Source: Agromyces sp. Leaf222
GTDB taxonomy: Bacteria > Actinomycetota > Actinomycetes > Actinomycetales > Microbacteriaceae
DNA: 64,000 nucleotides
Assembly (NCBI RefSeq): GCF_001421565.1
Contig: NZ_LMKQ01000001.1
Coordinates: forward strand, 1,673,651 to 1,737,650
Reading direction: 5' to 3'
In this document: positions 34,166-41,038 of the stretch, in pieces
How the letters are laid out: each line of letters starts with the position of its first letter
Position numbering within the stretch: the stretch's first letter is position 1
Notes under the pieces: generated by a model
The model's input: only the letters and a program-made list of their open reading frames with translations
The model's database searches: none
Told to the model about the DNA's origin: nothing
Program-made: the position numbers and the translations under genes

Positions 34166-35326
34166 TCAGTCGACGAGTTGCGGCTGCCGTTTCGCCCGTG
34201 CCCAGCGGGCGGGCAGCCCCGGGCCGTCCCAGACCTGGATCACGCCCCACGCGACGGCCGTGATCGGCACGGCGAGCACGGCGCCGAGCACGCCGCCGAG
34301 TGCCGTGCCGACGGTCAGGGCGACGAGGATCACGAAGGCGTGCAGCTTCATCGTGCGGCCCATGAGCACCGGCTGCAGGAAGTTGCCCTCGAGCTGGTTG
34401 ACGAGCACGACGACGCCGACCACGAAGAGCGCGTTGATCCAGTCGTTGGCGACGAGGGCGACGAGGGCGGCGAGGATGCCGGCGAGCGTGGCACCCACGA
34501 TCGGGATGAACGCGAGCACGAACACGAGCACCGCGAGCGGGATCGCGAGGGGCACCTGCAGGATCACGAGGCCGATGTAGATGCCGAGGGCGTCGACGAG
34601 CGCGACGGCCGCCGTGCCGCGCACGTACGAGCCGAGCACCGAGACGGTCTTGTCGCCGACCCGACGCGCGCGGGCGTAGTTCTCGCCGCGGAACGGGCGG
34701 AGCAGGAACTCCCACATCTGCGGGCCGTCCTTGAGGAAGAAGAACAGGATCGTGACGAGCAGCACGAACCCCGTGATGAAGCTCGCCACCGCACCCACCC
34801 CGGCGATCGCACCCGACCCGAACTGCGCGCTCGTGAGGAAGTCGGTGATCTGCGAGATCCAGTCGTCGAGCTGGTCGGGCGTCGGGAAGAACGGCAGGTC
34901 CTGGGCCCAGACCGCGAGGGATTTGAAACCCTCCTGCGCCTGGGCGTAGAGCTCGTCCCACTGGTCGCGCACGGCCCAGACGATGAGCCAGCCGAGGCCG
35001 CCGAGCAGGGCGACGGTCACGAGCAGCGTGATGAGCGTCGCGAAGACCGACGGGATGCCGCGGCCGCGCATCCAGCGCATGGCCGGTGCGAACGCGCTCG
35101 CGAAGATGAGGGCGAGTACCAGCGGGATCGTGACGAGCGTGAGCGACTGGATCACGAAGATGATGCCCGCGGCGATCGCCACGACGACGATCGCCTGGAT
35201 CGAGCGGATCGCGAGGCGTCCGAATCCGTCGGCCCAGAGGCTCCAGGGCGCCCGGTCGGCCTTCAGCGCGACCGACGGATTCTGCAGGCGGATGATGCGG
35301 GGCTCGCGAGGTCCGAAGAGTGGCAT
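34166..35326 (-). CDS. AI-2E family transporter (PerM-like permease)
   Basis: The protein has 386 residues with about eight hydrophobic segments: AIVVVAIAAGIIFVIQ, the pair around LIFASAFAPAMRWM and LLVTVALLGGLGWLIVW, a long cytoplasmic/amphipathic part, then ILFFFLKDGPQMWEFL, PLAVLVFVLAFIPIVGATLAGILAALVAL and LHAFVILVALTVGTALGG. This is the AI-2E transporter (TqsA/PerM) pattern. Export of AI-2 is proven for few members; others are Na+/H+ antiporters, so the substrate is open. Confidence 0.9.
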   Translation of the reverse strand: MPLFGPREPRIIRLQNPSVALKADRAPWSLWADGFGRLAIRSIQAIVVVAIAAGIIFVIQSLTLVTIPLVLALIFASAFAPAMRWMRGRGIPSVFATLITLLVTVALLGGLGWLIVWAVRDQWDELYAQAQEGFKSLAVWAQDLPFFPTPDQLDDWISQITDFLTSAQFGSGAIAGVGAVASFITGFVLLVTILFFFLKDGPQMWEFLLRPFRGENYARARRVGDKTVSVLGSYVRGTAAVALVDALGIYIGLVILQVPLAIPLAVLVFVLAFIPIVGATLAGILAALVALVANDWINALFVVGVVVLVNQLEGNFLQPVLMGRTMKLHAFVILVALTVGTALGGVLGAVLAVPITAVAWGVIQVWDGPGLPARWARAKRQPQLVD

Positions 35327-35442
35327 GAGACGACGTTACCGGCCGCGATCGACCGGTTCGCCCCCTTGACCGGTCGGCCGCCATGCGCCATGCCCGCGAC
35401 CGGCCGCCGTGCGACCGGCGCTCTCGTCACCGACCGGGCCCA

Positions 35443-35706
35443 TCACGACCAGAGGTGGTCGACGACCCACCCGCCGTCGACGCGCACGATGTCGAGCGTG
35501 ACGAGTTCGTCGGACTCCGAGCAGGCGCGGATGCGCCAGCCGAACTGCTGCGCAGGCGGGTGGGTGACCGCGGCCGGCAGCGTCTCGGGCTCGAGCGTGA
35601 GCGGGATGGGGGTGTCGACCGGGCGCCAGCGCTCGCCGCGGTACACGAGCCTCACAGGCACCCCGCCCTGCTCCCAGATGGACACGGCCTCCAGTGTGAT
35701 CGACAT
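35443..35706 (-). CDS. 87-residue protein under a LexA box (possibly DUF6504-like)
   Basis: The start ATG at 35706 follows GAGGGAG by about seven bases. The protein begins MSITLEAVSIWEQGGVPVRL and continues VYRGERWRPVDTP, with FGWRIRACSES and a terminal LDIVRVDGGWVVDHLWS. It is small, soluble and rich in beta-prone residues and Trp. The RGERW...V.GGWVVDHLW style reminds me of DUF6504 proteins that accompany ImuB/DnaE2 mutasome genes, but I am not certain. The perfect SOS box 15 bases upstream makes a DNA-damage role likely. Longer in-frame ORFs upstream are shadows of helR. Confidence 0.7.
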   Translation of the reverse strand: MSITLEAVSIWEQGGVPVRLVYRGERWRPVDTPIPLTLEPETLPAAVTHPPAQQFGWRIRACSESDELVTLDIVRVDGGWVVDHLWS

Positions 35707-35721
35707 GTCGCGACTCCCTCG

Positions 35722-35741
35722 ATTCGAACGTGTGTTCGAAT
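35722..35741 (-). promoter_or_regulatory. LexA (SOS) box
   Basis: TCGAAC-GTGT-GTTCGA (35724-35739) is an exact match to the actinobacterial LexA consensus TCGAAC-N4-GTTCGA, and the symmetry extends by two more bases on each side. It is centred about 26 bases before the ATG of the 87-residue protein, overlapping where its -10 should lie, so LexA would repress it until DNA damage. Confidence 0.85.
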
Positions 35742-35849
35742 GTAGCGGGTCGGGGCGCGACACGCCCAACGCCTCCGGACATCCGTCGACGTCACGGTCT
35801 GCCCGGCGGCGAACACGCGGCGGCGCGCCGGCGTCGCGCGACTCCGGCC

Positions 35850-38048
35850 TCAGTCGCTCGTGAGGATCGCGAGCTGCCCGGTCGCCCTCGTCATCGCGAC
35901 GTAGCGGTCGACCGCTCCTTCGATGCCCTCCCCGTATTGCTCGGGATCGAGGAGCACCACGAGGTCGAACTCGAGCCCCTTCGCCAGCTCGGGCGTCAGC
36001 CACCGCACGCGGGCCGAACTCGCCCGAGTGCCGCCCGCGGCATCCGCTCGCGCATCGGAGTCGCCAGCCCCGGGCCCGACCGAGATCACGCAGGCGACGC
36101 CCTCGTCGTGCTCGGCGAGCCATCGCTCGAGCACCTCGCCGAGGTCGCCGACCGGGCCGTGCACGACGGGCAGCCCGCTGCTGCGCACCGAGGTCGGCAC
36201 GTTCGCGTCGGGCAGGGCGGCCCTGATCACGGGTGCGGCCTCGCGCATGACCTCCTCGGGCGTGCGGTAGTTGACCGTGAGCGAGGCGATCGTGACGCGA
36301 TCGAGCCCGACGCGGGCGAGGCGCTCCGCCCAGGACTCGGTGAAGCCGTGCCTGGCCTGCGCACGGTCGCCGACGATCGTGAAGCTGCGCGACGGGCACC
36401 GCAGCAGCAGCATCTGCCACTCGGCATCCGTCAGCTCCTGCGCCTCGTCGACGACGATGTGCGCGAACGGGCCCGCGAGCGCGTCGGGGTCGCTCGCGGG
36501 TGCGGCGGTGTGCTCGAGCAGGGTGTGCTGCACGTCGTCGCCTCGCAGCATCGTCATGAGCCCCTCGCCGTCGTCGAGCTCCATCGAGGCGATGAGGTGG
36601 TCGACGACGGTGCCCATCTCCGCCCGCTCGTGCTCGGCCTCGGCCTCGCGGCGGCGTCGGCGAGCGGATGCCTCCGGGTCGCCGATGCGCTGCCGTGCCG
36701 CGTCGAGCAGGGGCAGGTCCGAAACCGTCCAGGCGCGGGCGTCGGTGCGCTGCATGGCCTCGACCTCGGACGGCGCGAGCCACGGCGCGCACGCCCGGAG
36801 GTAGGCCGGAACCGACCACAGGTCGCCCACGACGCCGGCCGCGTCGAGCAACGGCCACGCGCGGTTGAACGCCGAGCGCAGCGCCGCGTTCTGCTGCAAC
36901 GCACGCCGGACCATGGCCTCGGTGACGGTCTCGTCGACCTCGTCGTGGTTGTCGGCGAGCACGCCGACGAGCGCGTCCCACACCTGCCCCCGAGCCTCGT
37001 TGTGCGGGGTGCCGGCGTCGGGCGCGCCGAACGCCTCGGCCCAGTCGACAGGGTCGAGCCAGACATCCGCCCACGGCGTCTCGACCATGAGGCCGACGCT
37101 CGGCGGTTCCTCGTAGTGGCGCACGGCCGACTCGACGGCCTGCACGATCCTCGCCGAGGACTTCAGGCGCGCGACCTCCGCATGCTCCTCGGCGCCTGCC
37201 GCGGCGCCCTCGGGAACGAGGTCGCGCAGCGTGCACGTCTCGACGCCCTCCTCGCCGAGGCTCGGCAGCACGTCGGCGACGTAGTCGAGGTAGGGCTGGT
37301 GCGGTCCGACGAAGAGCACGCCGCCGTGCCGATGCCCGAGCCGCGGGTCCGAGTAGAGCAGGTACGCGGTGCGGTGCAGGGCGACGACCGTCTTGCCGGT
37401 GCCGGGCCCGCCGTCGACGACGAGCGCGCCGCGGGAGCCGGCCCGGATGATCGCATCCTGATCGGCCTGGATCGTGCCGAGCACGTCGCGCATGCGCGCG
37501 GAGCGGCTGCCGCCCAGGCTCGCGATGAACGCGGACTGGTCATCGAGCGCGGCGTGCCCCTCGAGCCCGTCGGCCGTGAAGACCTCGTCCCAGTAGTCGG
37601 TGACGCGGCCGTTCGTCCACCGGTAGCGACGCCGGCTGGCCAGCCCCATCGGGTCGCCGTGCGTCGCCCCGAAGTACGGTTCGGCGGCGGGGGAGCGCCA
37701 GTCGACCAGCAGTCGACCGCCGCTGCCGTCGGCCAGCCCGGCGCGGCCGATGTACACGGGAGCCTCCGCGGCGTCGGCGACGATGCGCCCGAGGCACAGG
37801 TCGAGGCCGAAGCGCCGCAGCGTGCGCAGGCGCGCGGTGAGGCGGTGTACCTCGAGGTCGCGGTCGAGGGCCTGCTGCCCGTGTCCGCCGGGTTGCCGGC
37901 GCACGGCATCGAGGCGGGCGGATGCCTCGGCCACCGCTCGATCGAGGCTCGCGGCGATCGTGGCGAAGTGGGCGTCGTCGACCCCGATGAGTTCGGGCTC
38001 CGCCTTCGCGGCGAGTCGATCGGGCAGGTTGAATGCGGTGCTGGTCAG
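35850..38048 (-). CDS. helR: HelR: RNA polymerase recycling/rifamycin-protection motor ATPase (HelD family)
   Basis: The protein has 732 residues if started at CTG 38048: AGGAG lies five bases upstream and the reading TSTAFNLPDRLAAKAEPEL matches what I recall of HelR N-termini. An ATG/GTG-only search would start at 37934 and lose about 38 residues. The coiled-coil N-terminus (DRDLEVHRLTARLRTLRRFG) is the RNAP-secondary-channel arm of HelD-like proteins. LVVDGGPGTGKTVVALHR is Walker A, HIVVDEAQELTDAEW Walker B, and VNYRTPEEV and GLEFDLVVLLDPE are later helicase motifs. In Streptomyces HelR removes rifamycin from RNA polymerase and is induced through a rifamycin-associated element, which is also present here. 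Confidence 0.9.
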   Translation of the reverse strand: MTSTAFNLPDRLAAKAEPELIGVDDAHFATIAASLDRAVAEASARLDAVRRQPGGHGQQALDRDLEVHRLTARLRTLRRFGLDLCLGRIVADAAEAPVYIGRAGLADGSGGRLLVDWRSPAAEPYFGATHGDPMGLASRRRYRWTNGRVTDYWDEVFTADGLEGHAALDDQSAFIASLGGSRSARMRDVLGTIQADQDAIIRAGSRGALVVDGGPGTGKTVVALHRTAYLLYSDPRLGHRHGGVLFVGPHQPYLDYVADVLPSLGEEGVETCTLRDLVPEGAAAGAEEHAEVARLKSSARIVQAVESAVRHYEEPPSVGLMVETPWADVWLDPVDWAEAFGAPDAGTPHNEARGQVWDALVGVLADNHDEVDETVTEAMVRRALQQNAALRSAFNRAWPLLDAAGVVGDLWSVPAYLRACAPWLAPSEVEAMQRTDARAWTVSDLPLLDAARQRIGDPEASARRRRREAEAEHERAEMGTVVDHLIASMELDDGEGLMTMLRGDDVQHTLLEHTAAPASDPDALAGPFAHIVVDEAQELTDAEWQMLLLRCPSRSFTIVGDRAQARHGFTESWAERLARVGLDRVTIASLTVNYRTPEEVMREAAPVIRAALPDANVPTSVRSSGLPVVHGPVGDLGEVLERWLAEHDEGVACVISVGPGAGDSDARADAAGGTRASSARVRWLTPELAKGLEFDLVVLLDPEQYGEGIEGAVDRYVAMTRATGQLAILTSD

Positions 38049-38082
38049 GACTTCTCCTCGTGTCGTTCATGGCGGGTCGACC

Positions 38083-38135
38083 ATTCTGCAACACGAGGGG
38101 GGCCTTGCGGCAAGGCCCCGTCCGGACGTTAAACT
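38083..38135. promoter_or_regulatory. symmetric promoter pair around the RAE
   Basis: On the minus strand TTGCCG (38113-38108), 19 bases, CAGAAT (38088-38083) leads to helR. On the plus strand TTGCGG (38105-38110), 19 bases, TAAACT (38130-38135) leads the other way. Both -35-like hexamers lie inside the palindrome and both -10s are 21 bases from its centre. Confidence 0.5.
38099..38119. promoter_or_regulatory. rifamycin-associated element (RAE)
   Basis: The 19-base core GGGCCTTGCGGCAAGGCCC (38100-38118) is a perfect inverted repeat around one G, extended by one G-C pair on each side. From memory, the RAE described in Streptomyces and other actinobacteria is a 19-bp inverted repeat of this kind upstream of rifamycin-resistance genes, including helR. 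It lies 51 bases before the helR start. Confidence 0.85.
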
Positions 38136-38141
38136 GGAACT

Positions 38142-38240
38142 GTGGAGAGCACCGCGGTGCGCTCCTTCGTCGTCACCCGGCGGGGTTGGCCGACACCGCT
38201 CCGTTCGTCAGCGCCGAGAGGCCCTCGTTCACGCCGATGA
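38142..38240 (+). CDS. possible leaderless 32-codon ORF on the far side of the RAE (weak)
   Basis: TAAACT, GGAACT, then GTG at 38142, opening a 32-codon Arg-rich frame that starts V-E-S-T-A-V-R-S-F and ends at TGA 38238-38240. It is antisense to the end of the YdhR-like gene. The spacing matches the leaderless genes of this window and the RAE occupies its -35 position. The amino-acid sequence looks unselected, so the transcript may matter more than the peptide. Confidence 0.25.
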   Translation: MESTAVRSFVVTRRGWPTPLRSSAPRGPRSRR

Positions 38241-38496
38241 TGCGCGCGTCGATGTCGGTGATGCCGAATCCAGCGAGACGCGTCGTGTGCTTGGCCACGT
38301 AGGCCTCGGCGCTCGCCGCATCGTCGAAGACGTAGACCCCGCCGGCCACGCCGCGTCCTGGATCCTCGGTCCAGATCTTCGACCTGAAGCCGGGTTCTGC
38401 GGAGATCTCGGCGGCGAGGTCGGTGAAGACGCCGACGGCGTCGTCACCCCACGGGCCTTCGGACAGCGGAAACTCGAAGTACGCGATGACTGGCAT
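38173..38496 (-). CDS. YdhR-like small monooxygenase (dimeric alpha/beta barrel)
   Basis: The protein has 107 residues. MPVIAYFEFPLSEGPWGDD opens it, PGFRSKIWTEDPGRGVAGGVYVFDDAASAEAYVAKHT forms the conserved centre, and the tail reads ITDIDARIIGVNEGLSALT. This matches the YdhR group within the dimeric ferredoxin-like barrel superfamily. Members are proposed monooxygenases with poorly known substrates. It is upstream of helR on the same strand, with the RAE in between. Confidence 0.8.
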   Translation of the reverse strand: MPVIAYFEFPLSEGPWGDDAVGVFTDLAAEISAEPGFRSKIWTEDPGRGVAGGVYVFDDAASAEAYVAKHTTRLAGFGITDIDARIIGVNEGLSALTNGAVSANPAG

Positions 38497-38629
38497 GGGC
38501 CAACGCTACGAGCGGATGCCGCGTGCCGCACGGGTCGCGTCACACGGCGCCACGGGGCCGCCGGCACTGCACATCATCGACCCGTGCGCCTCGGGGAAAG
38601 CCCGGAGGCACCGCGCCGCGCGACCTCGA

Positions 38630-38635
38630 TACGCT
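38630..38635 (+). promoter_or_regulatory. -10 hexamer TACGCT, six bases before a small ORF
   Basis: TACGCT, GCGGCC, ATG at 38642. It follows the same architecture as confirmed genes in this window and is the only clear promoter upstream of the SDR gene. Confidence 0.5.
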
Positions 38636-38641
38636 GCGGCC

Positions 38642-38725
38642 ATGCAGCGATCGAGCCGGTGGCGCGGTGCACGCGGTGGGGGCGGCAGGCGCGGTGGGGG
38701 CGGTACGAACGGCGGCGGAGCATGA
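38642..38725 (+). CDS. leaderless 27-residue Gly/Arg-rich small ORF coupled to the SDR gene
   Basis: It starts at the ATG six bases after TACGCT, reads MQRSSRWRGARGGGGRRGGG and ends TNGGGA. Its TGA overlaps the SDR ATG (ATGA at 38722-38725), the classic arrangement for translational coupling. A leaderless leader peptide would bring ribosomes to the SDR start. The Gly/Arg composition and GC-rich coding (runs of GGC/GGG/CGC) may also pause ribosomes. No homologue is recognised. Confidence 0.4.
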   Translation: MQRSSRWRGARGGGGRRGGGGTNGGGA

Positions 38726-39648
38726 CCGGCCTCCGCGACGAGCGCGCCGGTTCGGTGCAACTGCCCGACCTGTGCGGGGCGCGCGCCCTCGTCACGGGCG
38801 CGAGCGACGGCATCGGCCTCGAGATCGCGCGCGCGCTCGCCGGCGCGGGCGCCGAGGTGATCATGCCCGTGCGCGACCGTGCGAAGGGCGAGCGGGCTCG
38901 TGAGCGCATCCGCGCAGACGATGCCGAGGCGCGCCTGCTCCTGGCCGACCTCGATCTCGCCCGGCTCGACTCGGTGCGATCCTTCGCGAGCCGGCTGAAC
39001 GAGGAGGGGCGACCGGTCGACCTGCTCGTGCTGAACGCCGGCATCGTGCTGCTCGGCGACCGCGAGCGGCATATGAGCGTCGACGGCTACGAGCTGCACT
39101 TCCAGACGAACTTCCTCGGGCACGCGGTGCTCGTGCTCGGCATCCTGCCGCTGCTGCTGGCCGCCCCCGAGCCCCGGGTCGCGGTGCAGGCGAGCCTGGC
39201 CGCGGCATCCGCTCGACTCGATCTCGATGACGAGTTCGTGACGGGACGGTACACACCGCTGCGGGCCTACGCCTCGTCGAAGCTCGCATTGGGGCTCTTC
39301 GGCCTCGAACTCGGGCGGCGTCACGCGGCCGACGGCCTGCGGGTCGCCCTCTGCCACCCGGGCGTCGCCCCCGACACCGCCATCGCCGCCGACCTGCGGG
39401 CGAAGGCCGCCGGCTATCAGGCGCGACTGACGAGGCGCCTCGGCAACACGCCCGCGCAGGCGGCCGAGCCGGCGTTGGCCGCACTGACGACGGAGGTCGC
39501 GCCCGGCCGTGTCATCGCCCCCTCCGGCGCGTTCCAACTGTCGGGCCGACCCGTGCCGCGAAAGCTCCCGAGGCGGCTCGACGACCCTGCGGCCGCGGCG
39601 CGGGTGTGGGCCCTTGCGCAACGGATCGCCGCTGCGGGCGTACCCTGA
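38722..39648 (+). CDS. short-chain dehydrogenase/reductase
   Basis: The protein has 308 residues from the ATG at 38722. VTGASDGIGLEIARAL is the cofactor-binding TGxxxGIG. LLLADLDLARLDSVRSF fits NADP-type members, NAG appears in VLNAGIVLLG, a Ser is at VQASLAAASA, and YASSK holds the catalytic Tyr and Lys. The C-terminus (VIAPSGAFQLSGRPVPRKL) resembles the tail of retinol-dehydrogenase-like SDRs. A 50-residue fragment with the same tail lies at 40571. Substrate unknown. Confidence 0.9.
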   Translation: MTGLRDERAGSVQLPDLCGARALVTGASDGIGLEIARALAGAGAEVIMPVRDRAKGERARERIRADDAEARLLLADLDLARLDSVRSFASRLNEEGRPVDLLVLNAGIVLLGDRERHMSVDGYELHFQTNFLGHAVLVLGILPLLLAAPEPRVAVQASLAAASARLDLDDEFVTGRYTPLRAYASSKLALGLFGLELGRRHAADGLRVALCHPGVAPDTAIAADLRAKAAGYQARLTRRLGNTPAQAAEPALAALTTEVAPGRVIAPSGAFQLSGRPVPRKLPRRLDDPAAAARVWALAQRIAAAGVP

Positions 39649-39703
39649 CGCTCTGGGTTCGGATGCGGCATCCGGGCCCCGTCACCGAATGGAGCGCATC
39701 GGC

Positions 39704-40561
39704 ATGGAATTCGGACTGCACATCGCGGACTACACCTGGACGAGTGGCGCGCGCGACCTCGGGCCGGCGCTTGCACGGCACGTTCGCAACGCCGAGGCGA
39801 GCGGCATCGAGCGCATCACGGTCATGGACCACTTCTGGCAGTTGCCGGGCATCGGCCCGGTCGAGCACGAGATGCTCGAGGCCTACGCCACGCTCGGCTT
39901 CATCGTGGCGAACACCGAGAAGGCGCTGCTGCACACCCTCGTCACGGGGGTGATCTACCGCGAACCCGCGCTGCTCGTGAAGCAGGTGACGACGCTCGAC
40001 GTGCTCTCCGGGGGCAGGGTCGGCCTCGGCGTCGGCGCTGCGTGGAACGAGCAGGAGTCCGAGGGCCTCGGCTTCGAGTTCCCGCCGGTCGCCGAGCGGT
40101 TCCGCCGACTCGAGGAGACCCTCCAGATCGCGCTGCAGATGTGGTCGGACGTCGACGACCCGTACGAGGGCGACGTCTACCGACTCGGCCGTACGCTCAA
40201 TTCGCCGCAGTCGATCACGCGACCCCATCCCTACCTCATGATCGGCGGCAGTGGTGAGCGCAAGACGCTCCGGCTCGTCGCGCAGTACGCCGACGCCTGC
40301 AACATCGGCTTCACGCCCGAATCCGGCCGCAAGCTCGACGTGTTGCGGGCGCACTGCGACGCGGTCGGCCGCGACTACGACGACATCGAGAAGACCGCGA
40401 TGATCCGCGTGCACGGCGACTCGACCGTCGAGGGCGTCGCCGCCACCGTGCGCGAGCTCGCCGACCTCGGGTTCACGGCGACCTACGTGTACTCGACCGG
40501 CATCGCCGAACCCGAGCGCGTCGTCGACCTCGTCTCGGCCGTGCGCGGCGCGACGCCCTAG
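39704..40561 (+). CDS. LLM-class (probably F420-dependent) oxidoreductase
   Basis: The protein has 285 residues from the ATG at 39704 (MEFGLHIADYTW), with TGGAGC about ten bases upstream; ATG 39689 is the alternative. ERITVMDHFWQLPG, TLVTGVIYREPALLVKQVTTLDVLSGGRVGLGVGAAWNEQE and PYLMIGGSGERKTLRLVAQYADACN are classic luciferase-like monooxygenase motifs, close to the F420-dependent Rv2161c/MSMEG type. Its stop codon TAG is also the first three bases of a TAGCAT -10. Confidence 0.9.
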   Translation: MEFGLHIADYTWTSGARDLGPALARHVRNAEASGIERITVMDHFWQLPGIGPVEHEMLEAYATLGFIVANTEKALLHTLVTGVIYREPALLVKQVTTLDVLSGGRVGLGVGAAWNEQESEGLGFEFPPVAERFRRLEETLQIALQMWSDVDDPYEGDVYRLGRTLNSPQSITRPHPYLMIGGSGERKTLRLVAQYADACNIGFTPESGRKLDVLRAHCDAVGRDYDDIEKTAMIRVHGDSTVEGVAATVRELADLGFTATYVYSTGIAEPERVVDLVSAVRGATP

Positions 40562-40583
40562 CATTGGCGCATGTCGGTGCCGA
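40558..40583 (+). repeat. duplicated promoter/start region, copy A
   Basis: The 26 bases beginning CTAGCATTGGCGCATGTCGG match copy B at 42305-42330 at 24 of 26 positions. They include the -10, the spacer, the ATG and the first four codons (M-S-V-P). Confidence 0.8.
40559..40564 (+). promoter_or_regulatory. -10 TAGCAT overlapping the LLM stop codon
   Basis: TAGCAT, TGGCGC, ATG at 40571. The TAG is the stop of the LLM gene. Confidence 0.45.
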
Positions 40584-40723
40584 TCATCGCGCCGTCCGGC
40601 AGGTTCCATCTCGCGGGGCCTCCGGCGGCAGCGCGGCGGTTCCGGCGGTTCGACGACGAGGCCGCCGCATCCGAGGTGTGGAGCTTCGCCGCGCGCGTCG
40701 CATCCGGACTCGATTCCGCCTGA
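40571..40723 (+). pseudogene. SDR tail fragment fused to a borrowed start (50 codons)
   Basis: The frame reads MSVPIIAPSGRFHLAG, then a segment ending DDEAAASEVWSFAARVASG. From residue 5 it aligns with the last ~45 residues of the SDR at 38722 (VIAPSGAFQLSG ... DDPAAAARVWALAQRIA). It has no Rossmann fold or catalytic residues. Its promoter, ATG and first four codons are near-identical to those of the ClbS-like gene at 42318. The simplest reading is the remnant of a second SDR joined to a duplicated start. It is still open and leaderless-expressible, so it may be translated. Confidence 0.6.
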
Positions 40724-41038
40724 TTCCGCCCCCACTTCAGGGCACACGCCGTGCGCGACCGGCGGGGAAGCGGTTGCCGCGCGGCGGGGATCCTCCGCGG
40801 GATTCCGCGGATCTCCCCGCCCCGGAAGGCAACCCGGTACGCCTTTCCCATCGCACGGCGGGAGCCGCCGCGAACCGCATGCGTTCGCATGTTCTGTCAG
40901 GATCGGCACGTTCCGGTCGATCGACTCGAGGCGCGCCCGAAGGCGGTCGCGTCCGATCCGCCGGCGTCCCTCCGTGCGCAGACCGCAGGGAGGGCTCGAT
41001 GCCGCGCACCCGCGCGGCTCGAACCGATTGGGGAGTAC
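40724..41038 (+). other. 315-base structured leader/intergenic region before the secreted Ig-like gene
   Basis: A large hairpin lies at 40783-40821 (GGCGGGGA/TCCCCGCC and TCCGCGG/CCGCGGA stems with a small internal loop, apical loop GATT) and a second at 40824-40848 (GGAAGGC/GCCTTTCC around AACCCGGTAC). Further on, GCATGCG and GTTCCGGTCGATCGAC add minor symmetry. I see no ORF I would support. It may be a structured 5' leader, but no known riboswitch consensus fits well. Confidence 0.4.

Noticed and set aside
40740..40870. c-di-AMP (ydaO) riboswitch before the secreted Ig-like protein
   Set aside because: Only short fragments (GGCAACCCGGTACGCC) resemble the 3' part of the consensus. The GGGGAACC and GACAGCTAACC blocks are missing, so only a structured region is reported.
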